Notes under the pieces: model-generated
Databases searched by the model: none
Told to the model about the DNA's origin: nothing
What the model saw: the letters and a program-made list of their open reading frames with translations, nothing else
NCBI GenBank assembly: GCA_017508315.1
Contig: JAFVZE010000380.1
Span: forward strand, 1 to 5,460
DNA length: 5,460 bases
Direction of reading: 5' to 3'
From: Kiritimatiellia bacterium
GTDB lineage: Bacteria > Verrucomicrobiota > Kiritimatiellia > RFP12 > UBA1067
Program-made: the position numbers and the translations under genes
Shown: positions 1-5,460 of the stretch, piece by piece
Layout of the letters: every line of letters begins with the position of its first letter
Numbering within the stretch: position 1 is the stretch's first letter

Positions 1-2586
1 ATATGGTTCGAAGGCCCGGACGGGGGTGACAACGCCGAACTCGTCGTCGTCGGCGCGACCGCCTGTATCGGCAATGCGATGACCAACTGGCAGACGACGG
101 TGGTCGTGACCAACGGCGCCTGTTTCGACGTGTCCGCCGTCAACCGACTCTCGCTCAAGGGACTGACGCTCGGAAGCGCCGTTTCGCCGGGAACGGTCCG
201 GGTTGCACCTACCAATCGGGTCTCGATGGCGGCGTTTGCGTTCGAAAAGGCGATCATCAATCTTGACGGGGCTTTTCTTCGCGATACGGATTATCCTCTC
301 TTCACGGTTGAAGGGCAGATCGACGGCGACGGCATTCTGGCGTGGAGAAGCGCGGACGTGACCGGCGCAGTTCCGTCCGGATGCGTTCCGCGCTTCAGCT
401 TCACCTATTCGGAAGCGGACGATGCGACAACGGTCACCCTTCGCATTGAAGAGTCCGTCGAGCCCGACAGGCAGAACGTCTGGTCGGGTGCCGCAGGCGG
501 GCAATCCGCTTCCTGGGGGAATCCCGACTGCTGGTCGGACGGCGTGCCGACGGCGTTGAGCAGGGTTGAGCTTTCTTCCGGCGATTCTGCCGCCGCTTCC
601 GCTCCCGTGATCGACGTGCCGGTCGCCGCTCTCGGTGCGCTGGCGTTTACGTCGCTGCGCGATTATGTGATTTCGGGAGACGGTATCCTCTTTTTTGAAG
701 ACGGCAACGTCGATGCCGTAATCGACGTCGCCGGCGGCGACCAGCGCATCGACGTGCCTGTCGGATCCGTTCGGAATCTGTCCGTCAAAGTCGCCGACGG
801 CGCCTCGCTGACGTTCGGTGGAAAAATCGTCACATCTTCCGGGGGACTGATCGTCAACGGCGAGCGGACCTCGGGCCGCGTCGTTCTGGAAGGGGCCGGA
901 TCGGTGTTCGGCAGCGGGATCACTCACTGCGGCGGCGTCCTGGACGTGTCGTCGGCGGAGGTGTTCGGCGGCGCCGCCGCCGGCCGCGGAAATTACACGT
1001 TCAAGGGCTATGGTCTGCTTCGCGTGGCCGGCGATCCGGCGGAAGATCCGTACCGGCTTCCGTTCGGCTTCCAGTTCCAGGGCGGGAGTTCGGCGAATAC
1101 GTCCTGGGGCTCCGCCGTGGTGATCGATACCGACCGTGCGCTTGTCGTGCCGCCGTACGTCAAGAGCATGACGGGCGGCGGCAGCCTTGTCAAGTTCGGC
1201 CGCGCTCCGCTCGTTTTCGAAACATGCGGCGATACCGTTCTGACGCTGGCGATCGCGAACGGGACGGCGGCCTGGAACAATGCCCAGCTTCCGCAGAATT
1301 CCGTTTTCACTTATGACGAGACGACCGGGAAGGCGGTGAGCGACAAAAAAGCGTACGGCGGCGTCAACGTGTATGAGGGCGAACTTGTCTACCGGGGCGC
1401 GGACGATACGATTCCGACGGACGCGAGTTCGGCCGTGCGGAACGGATTCGGCACGGTCATCGGTTTTCGGACGACCAATTCCGTCGACGTGACGCCGGGA
1501 CTTGTTCTCGACCGCGTTTATGCGGATTTCGGAGAGAAGAAGCATAGCGCCAATGCGCAGTCCGATCTGTCGTACGTGTCGCTCGCCCAGGATGCGCACG
1601 ATCTGAACGGTCCGTTTCCACATGCGGCGACGAACGCCTATCTCGCGCTCCGCAACGGCTCGACGCTCGCGACCGGACGTCTGCGTGTCGGCGCGACCAC
1701 GTTCGATTCTTCCGGCTTCCTGCACATCTCTCCGCGTATCGTCGTGGACGGATCGACCCTGCGCGCCGTGACGGGGATTGATTTCGCGGCGCGGGCGAAG
1801 GTTCACGCCGACTGGCGTGTCGGCAACGGCAGTACGCTTCTTTCCGGCACGAATGCGGTCGTCTGGGCCGGCGAGGCGCATGTGTCCGTCGATGGCGGAT
1901 CGTTCTTCTCCGGAACCGGAGACGGACCGGCGGTGATCGCGCTCGGCGCCGACGCGCGCGGAACGCTTTCCGTGACGGGCGGGTCGCGCGCGCATATCGG
2001 CGATGTGACGGCCGCGGACGGCGCCGCGGTGGAATTCATTTTTGACGGCGGTTCTCTTTCGGGTTGCGCCGACGGCGGAACGATTTCGTTCCCGGACGCG
2101 GTTGCGCTTTCCGCCGGTGCGGACGGTCTTCACATCAACGTTCCCGCCGGTGAAACGTGGACGCTCGGCAGAAGCGTCGCGGGGCCCGGTTTCGTTACGC
2201 TCGGAGGGGACGGTACGCTCGCGCTTTCGGGCAAGGTCACGGCCGGTTTCGCCGGCGGCGGCACGGTCAGCGGCGGCATGATCGAAAACGGACGGCTGCG
2301 CGCCGACGTTTCCGGGGCTTCCGGCGTTCCGACGTTCGTCGGTACGGAGTTTTCGGGACGCGTCGAGGTGGATCTCGGGTTGGGCTCCGCGCCGCTGGCG
2401 AGGCCTTACCCGACCGATGTTGAAGTCGCCAGTTTCACGGGCCGCGTGCCGCCGGTTTCGGCGTTCCGCCGGACCGGAGCCGGAGTCGGCGCGGACGGGC
2501 GGCGGCTCTTTTACGTGTTCAAAATCAAGGACGGCGTCGTGACCGCGGATGTGGTCGACAACGGTTTGACGCTCATTGTCCGTTGA
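1..2586 (+). CDS. Large beta-strand-rich repeat protein, passenger-like, probably exported (5' end missing)
   Basis: The reading frame is open from base 1 to the TGA at 2584-2586, so the start and any signal peptide lie outside the window; the ATG at 79 is probably internal. The 861 visible residues are rich in Gly, Ser, Thr, Val and Asp and consist of short predicted beta strands separated by GDG, GGS and NGS turns, as in autotransporter-associated beta-strand repeat proteins. A Trp-rich block at residues 160-181 (W161, W172, W178, pattern VWSG...SW...CW) resembles the W-G...W...NW motif that opens repeat units in such proteins. It is followed by an 'ALGALAFTS...GDGILFF' strand pair. Other blocks are GGVNVYEGELVYRG at about 453-466, a glycine-rich beta-helix-like part at about 628-690, and GDGTLALSG-type strands after W720. 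The protein ends in hydrophobic LTLIVR without a beta-barrel, PEP-CTERM or LPXTG signal. An extracellular structural or adhesive role is inference; no catalytic motif is seen. The downstream gene follows immediately, suggesting co-transcription. Confidence 0.85.
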   Translation: MWFEGPDGGDNAELVVVGATACIGNAMTNWQTTVVVTNGACFDVSAVNRLSLKGLTLGSAVSPGTVRVAPTNRVSMAAFAFEKAIINLDGAFLRDTDYPLFTVEGQIDGDGILAWRSADVTGAVPSGCVPRFSFTYSEADDATTVTLRIEESVEPDRQNVWSGAAGGQSASWGNPDCWSDGVPTALSRVELSSGDSAAASAPVIDVPVAALGALAFTSLRDYVISGDGILFFEDGNVDAVIDVAGGDQRIDVPVGSVRNLSVKVADGASLTFGGKIVTSSGGLIVNGERTSGRVVLEGAGSVFGSGITHCGGVLDVSSAEVFGGAAAGRGNYTFKGYGLLRVAGDPAEDPYRLPFGFQFQGGSSANTSWGSAVVIDTDRALVVPPYVKSMTGGGSLVKFGRAPLVFETCGDTVLTLAIANGTAAWNNAQLPQNSVFTYDETTGKAVSDKKAYGGVNVYEGELVYRGADDTIPTDASSAVRNGFGTVIGFRTTNSVDVTPGLVLDRVYADFGEKKHSANAQSDLSYVSLAQDAHDLNGPFPHAATNAYLALRNGSTLATGRLRVGATTFDSSGFLHISPRIVVDGSTLRAVTGIDFAARAKVHADWRVGNGSTLLSGTNAVVWAGEAHVSVDGGSFFSGTGDGPAVIALGADARGTLSVTGGSRAHIGDVTAADGAAVEFIFDGGSLSGCADGGTISFPDAVALSAGADGLHINVPAGETWTLGRSVAGPGFVTLGGDGTLALSGKVTAGFAGGGTVSGGMIENGRLRADVSGASGVPTFVGTEFSGRVEVDLGLGSAPLARPYPTDVEVASFTGRVPPVSAFRRTGAGVGADGRRLFYVFKIKDGVVTADVVDNGLTLIVR

Positions 2587-2591
2587 GGAGG
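2585..2591 (+). promoter_or_regulatory. Shine-Dalgarno site of the DUF4838 gene, overlapping the upstream stop codon
   Basis: GAGGAGG, followed by T, is a near-perfect match to the anti-Shine-Dalgarno complement and overlaps the TGA stop (2584-2586) of the preceding gene. From the last G at 2591 there are 8 bases to the GTG at 2600, which is ideal spacing, but only 2 bases to the ATG at 2594. The TTG at 2576 lies upstream of the site and cannot use it. The site therefore decides the start in favour of GTG 2600. Its overlap with the stop codon suggests translational coupling, with ribosomes finishing the first gene re-initiating on the second. Confidence 0.8.
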
Positions 2592-2599
2592 TCATGGAT

Positions 2600-5428
2600 G
2601 TGAAAACCGCAGTTCTGCTTTGCTGCGCCGCGGCCGCCGCCTTTCCGGCGGTCGCCCGGGAAACCCTGACGCTGGTCAGGGACGGCGCCGCCGAGGCGAC
2701 GATCGTCATCGGCGCGAAACCGACGAAGGCCGCGCGTTTCGCCGCCGCCGAATTCCGTCATGTCGTGAAGCTTATGACCGGCGCGGAGCTTCCGGTCGCC
2801 GCGGAGAAGCCGTCGGCCGGCGTCGCGGTGTGGATCGGATGCGGCACTGACGAAACCTTCGCCGGAGAGGAATACTCCGTCCGGTTTCGCGACGGCGGTA
2901 TCGTGCTCGCCGGTCACGACGCCGAGGATTACGGTCCGTTCGACTACGCCGACGTAAAGACGCTGCCGGCGCTTACGTACTGTTTCCGGTCCACGACCTA
3001 CGCCGTCTACGATTTTCTCGAGAAATGGTGCGGGGTGCGGTTCTACGGTTACGGCGATTCCGGCATCGCCTTTACGGCGCGTGGCACGCTGTCGGTCGCG
3101 GCGAAAGGCGGTTACCGCCGCGCGCCGAAAATGGATGCTTACCGTTGGCCGTATTTCGGCGGCAGCAAGGATATGCGTCTGCGGCATTCGGACCGGGACG
3201 AGCGGATTTTGCTGCTGCGCTGGCGAATGAACGCGATGTTCGGTGAAGTCAACCATTCGGTCATGGGACTTTTCGTCCGCTACTGGAAACCCTCAAAGCA
3301 TCCCTCCCGGGGCAAATACTTTATCGAAGAGCGTCACGATTACTTCGCGAAAGGGTATGACGGTGCGAACGCGCCGAGCTCGCTCAGGAAATGGGATTAT
3401 CCGGGCGATCCCGATCTGCCGCCGCAGGTCTGCACGTCGGCCGAAGGCCCCGTCGATTATTTCGCCGATGAAGCCGTCCGCATGCACGCCGGCGAAAAGA
3501 TCGAATGCACCTGGGCGACACGGCCGGTCATGAAGGGCATGCCGTTCTATTATCCCGTGCAGGAGGACGACTGCTGCTGGTGGTGCAAATGCGACAGGTG
3601 CCGCGGCAATCCGCTGCTCAGAGAATACAACAGCCGCCATTTCGACTGGATCAACCGCATCGCGCGCAAGGCCCGGGAAAAGGATCCGACCGTCGGAATC
3701 GGAACGCTGGCGTACAGCGATTCGCTGCTGCCGCCGGATATCCCGCTCGAGCGAAACGTGCTCGTGCAGGTCTGCCTTTCGCTCCAGAGCTGGTTTCATC
3801 CCTACACGTACGCCCGACAGCACGGCGCGTACCGCGACTGGGTGAAGAAGACGGCCGGACGCAATCCCCTCACGCTCTGGCTCTACATGATAAATCCCTG
3901 GTCGGAGGCGGTGAACATCCATAAATACGGCAAGTTCTTCCCCGTCGTCTATCCGCGTTTCGTCGGACGGTGCTTCCGCGAGTTCAACGCCGACGGCGTC
4001 CGCGGCTTTTTCGCCGAAATCACGCCGCGCTATCATCTGCTCGAGGGCTATGTCGCGGCGAAACTCGCCGATGATCCTCTGCTCGATCCCGACGAGATGA
4101 TCGACGAACATTACCGCCTTTACTACGGTGCGGCCGGCGACGCGATGAAAAAGTTTTCCGACACCTTCGAGAATGAAAGCTTCGATCCGGCGAACTATTC
4201 GGCGAACGTGATGGCCATCCGGCCGACGACGTCATATATCTACAAGTTCCATACGGAGCGCGACAACTGGCATCTCGGTTCCGCCGAGCGTATCGCCAGG
4301 CTTGATGCGCTCGTGAACGCGGCGAAGGCCGCGGCGAAAACTCCGCTCGAGCGCGCGCGGATCGACGATTACTGCTCTCGCATCTGGAATACGGCGGTCG
4401 AGGGACGCCGCGAATACGAACTGCGCGAACGTCAACGCGCCGTCGCAAGACCCTTTGCCGTCGCCTCATGGGGCGAGAAAACGCGCAAACGCCTTTCTTC
4501 CGATTTCGCGACGCTCGACAACGGACCGGCGGCCACGTCCGCCAGGTTCGGCGTTTCGGCGGATGAAAGCAATCTGTATTTTTCATTTGAAGAGAAGGGC
4601 GACGACGCCCGCCGGCACGGGAAACTCGGCAGATGGATGAACGGCGTCGAACTGTTTCTCGCCGACGACCAGGAGACTAAAAACGGTTATCTCCAGATCG
4701 CGGTCGGAGCGGACGGTTCCGCCGAGGCGATTCTCTGGCGGATCGACGAAGGCGGCTGGCGCTCCGTGCGACAGCCTTCGCCGGCGGTTGCCTCCTCCGT
4801 GTCGAAAGACGGATGGACCTTCTCGTTCGCGCTGCCGTTTTCCGCCGTTCCCGGCGCCCGCGCAGGCGGAGATCTTTTCGTGAACGTCTTCCGCACGCGC
4901 CGCTGGGAGGGGGGCGTTTCAACGGCATGGAGTCCCATATTCTGCGAAAACTACCGCGCGGCGCTGCATCGCAACGGCAGAATCTTCACGAGCGCGCCCA
5001 CTGAGAGAGGTGCTTACCCGCTCGATTTTTCGAAGTGGCGCACGCCCGCCGAGCCGGCGGACGGCGAGAGCCTGAAGCGGACCGCCGACGGGATCGCCGT
5101 GACGGCGGGGAAGAGTAAGCCTCTTGTCGTCATGCAGGACGGAACGTTCCCGGCCTGTCATGCCGGCGATCGCGTCGTGCTGGAATTCGACGCGCGGGGA
5201 AAAGCCCAGTGGGCGGCGGCATGCCTCTATCTGCTGACGGGGCGGCACTACGGCGCGGGGACGGTGCAGGGGCGTTTTAGGCCGACGGCGGAATGGTCCC
5301 GGCATCGGATCGTGCTGACGGTCGGCGAGCCGGATCCGAAACATCCTCCTACCGTGTACCGTCCGGGATTCCTGCTGGCAAAGGACGGTGAACTCGAGAT
5401 CCGTTCGCTGACGGTCTCGGCCGAATGA
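2600..5428 (+). CDS. Secreted DUF4838 (GH67 alpha-glucuronidase-like) protein with C-terminal CBM9-like and beta-sandwich modules
   Basis: Probable extracytoplasmic carbohydrate-active protein of 942 residues. The GTG start at 2600 gives the signal peptide MKTAVLLCCAAAAAFPAVA with an AVA cleavage site after A19; Cys8-Cys9 do not form a proper lipobox. ATG 2594 would add only two residues. Residues about 20-170 form an alpha/beta domain like the GH67 N-terminus (TIVIGAKPT, AAAEFRHVVKLMTG, AVYDFLEKWCGVRFYGYGD at 135-153). Residues about 178-510 match DUF4838, probably a TIM barrel: NHS near H219, YFAKGYDGAN at 248, QVCTS with C278, Cys cluster 325-334, LAYSD with Y372, PP at 378-379, LWLY with W427 and Y429, FFAEIT with E473, and YVAAKLADDPLLDPDEMID from 484. 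E473 and the acidic E322-D324 are candidate active-site residues by inference only. A helical stretch runs to about 615. A CBM9-like beta-sandwich (SNLYFSFEEKGDD, GVELFLADDQETKNGYLQIA, GWTFSFALPFSAV) covers about 617-797. An unassigned beta-rich domain spans about 805-942. Family assignment is strong; the reaction and substrate are unknown, since DUF4838 has no general assigned activity. Confidence 0.88.
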   Translation: MKTAVLLCCAAAAAFPAVARETLTLVRDGAAEATIVIGAKPTKAARFAAAEFRHVVKLMTGAELPVAAEKPSAGVAVWIGCGTDETFAGEEYSVRFRDGGIVLAGHDAEDYGPFDYADVKTLPALTYCFRSTTYAVYDFLEKWCGVRFYGYGDSGIAFTARGTLSVAAKGGYRRAPKMDAYRWPYFGGSKDMRLRHSDRDERILLLRWRMNAMFGEVNHSVMGLFVRYWKPSKHPSRGKYFIEERHDYFAKGYDGANAPSSLRKWDYPGDPDLPPQVCTSAEGPVDYFADEAVRMHAGEKIECTWATRPVMKGMPFYYPVQEDDCCWWCKCDRCRGNPLLREYNSRHFDWINRIARKAREKDPTVGIGTLAYSDSLLPPDIPLERNVLVQVCLSLQSWFHPYTYARQHGAYRDWVKKTAGRNPLTLWLYMINPWSEAVNIHKYGKFFPVVYPRFVGRCFREFNADGVRGFFAEITPRYHLLEGYVAAKLADDPLLDPDEMIDEHYRLYYGAAGDAMKKFSDTFENESFDPANYSANVMAIRPTTSYIYKFHTERDNWHLGSAERIARLDALVNAAKAAAKTPLERARIDDYCSRIWNTAVEGRREYELRERQRAVARPFAVASWGEKTRKRLSSDFATLDNGPAATSARFGVSADESNLYFSFEEKGDDARRHGKLGRWMNGVELFLADDQETKNGYLQIAVGADGSAEAILWRIDEGGWRSVRQPSPAVASSVSKDGWTFSFALPFSAVPGARAGGDLFVNVFRTRRWEGGVSTAWSPIFCENYRAALHRNGRIFTSAPTERGAYPLDFSKWRTPAEPADGESLKRTADGIAVTAGKSKPLVVMQDGTFPACHAGDRVVLEFDARGKAQWAAACLYLLTGRHYGAGTVQGRFRPTAEWSRHRIVLTVGEPDPKHPPTVYRPGFLLAKDGELEIRSLTVSAE

Positions 5429-5460
5429 ATTTTCAGAGTAAAACAACCAAAGAATGAAAA
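5429..5460 (+). other. Short A-rich intergenic spacer with a possible next start codon
   Basis: The 32 bases after the TGA at 5426-5428 are clearly richer in A than the coding DNA. No inverted repeat followed by a T-run is visible, so there is no support for an intrinsic terminator here. An ATG at 5454-5456 followed by AAA could begin a further same-strand gene, since exported proteins often start Met-Lys. However, only two codons fit in the window and there is no good Shine-Dalgarno sequence before it, unlike at 2585. A reader should treat it only as a possible start. Confidence 0.3.

Noticed and set aside
967..978. Perfect 12-base GC palindrome (GGCGGCGCCGCC)
   Set aside because: It lies inside codons for Gly and Ala in the repeat protein and is expected from GGC/GCC codon runs. 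It has no T-run or spacer that would suggest a terminator or operator.
2042..2423. Plus-strand alternative frames inside the repeat protein gene (about 79 and 88 codons)
   Set aside because: Their translations are very Arg-rich, as expected of out-of-frame reading of GC-rich Gly/Ala/Asp codons. No frameshift is needed, because the main frame stays open with consistent beta-strand sequence.
2587..2599. Possible separate promoter for the DUF4838 gene between the two genes
   Set aside because: Only 13 bases separate the stop and the start. The gap is filled by the ribosome binding site and the alternative ATG, leaving no room for -35 and -10 elements; a promoter inside the upstream gene cannot be excluded, but none was seen.
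2573..3256. Long open frame on the minus strand, 227 codons
   Set aside because: It lies antisense to the well-supported DUF4838 gene. High third-position GC in the real frame removes stop codons from the opposite strand. Its Arg/His-rich translation resembles no family, and no ribosome binding site was identified.
3293..4111. Long open frame on the minus strand, 272 codons
   Set aside because: It is antisense to the conserved DUF4838 core, whose plus-strand motifs explain the region fully. The minus-strand translation is compositionally biased and has no recognisable domain.
4919..5446. Minus-strand open frame of 175 codons reaching into the spacer after the DUF4838 gene
   Set aside because: Nearly all of it is the complement of the C-terminal modules. 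The translation is Arg-rich and unlike a folded domain, and no promoter or ribosome binding site is evident at 5446.

Overview
The window holds two same-strand genes that fill almost all of it and read as one transcription unit. The DNA is GC-rich, with a strong bias for G or C at third codon positions, and both genes share this composition. A secreted, glycine- and beta-strand-rich repeat protein with Trp motifs, directly followed by a secreted DUF4838 glycoside-hydrolase-like protein, fits the PVC bacteria. Kiritimatiellota, Lentisphaerota (Victivallales-like) or a related Verrucomicrobiota lineage from a gut or polysaccharide-rich habitat are the best candidates. This assignment comes from protein style only, because no rRNA or marker gene is present.

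Region 1-2586 (+): the 3' part of a large gene whose start lies left of the window. The visible 861 residues are low in charge and rich in Gly, Ser, Thr and Val. They resemble the passenger (autotransporter-associated beta-strand repeat) portion of exported proteins, but no C-terminal beta-barrel or recognisable sorting signal follows.

Region 2585-2600: a strong Shine-Dalgarno sequence overlaps the stop codon of the first gene and best serves a GTG start at 2600. That start gives a clean 19-residue signal peptide.

Region 2600-5428 (+): a complete 942-residue secreted protein. It has an N-terminal alpha/beta domain like that of GH67 alpha-glucuronidases, a DUF4838 core with a cysteine cluster, a helical linker, a CBM9-like beta-sandwich and a further C-terminal beta-rich module. 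The likely role is binding and processing of complex glycans outside the cytoplasm; the substrate cannot be read from the sequence.

Region 5429-5460: a short A-rich spacer with an ATG at 5454 that may begin another gene.

The likely joint role is that the repeat protein forms an extracellular or cell-surface structure while the DUF4838 protein acts on glycans nearby. No RNA gene, mobile element, CRISPR array or defence system is visible. The most noteworthy points are the pairing of these two protein types, the cysteine cluster, and the unassigned C-terminal module.
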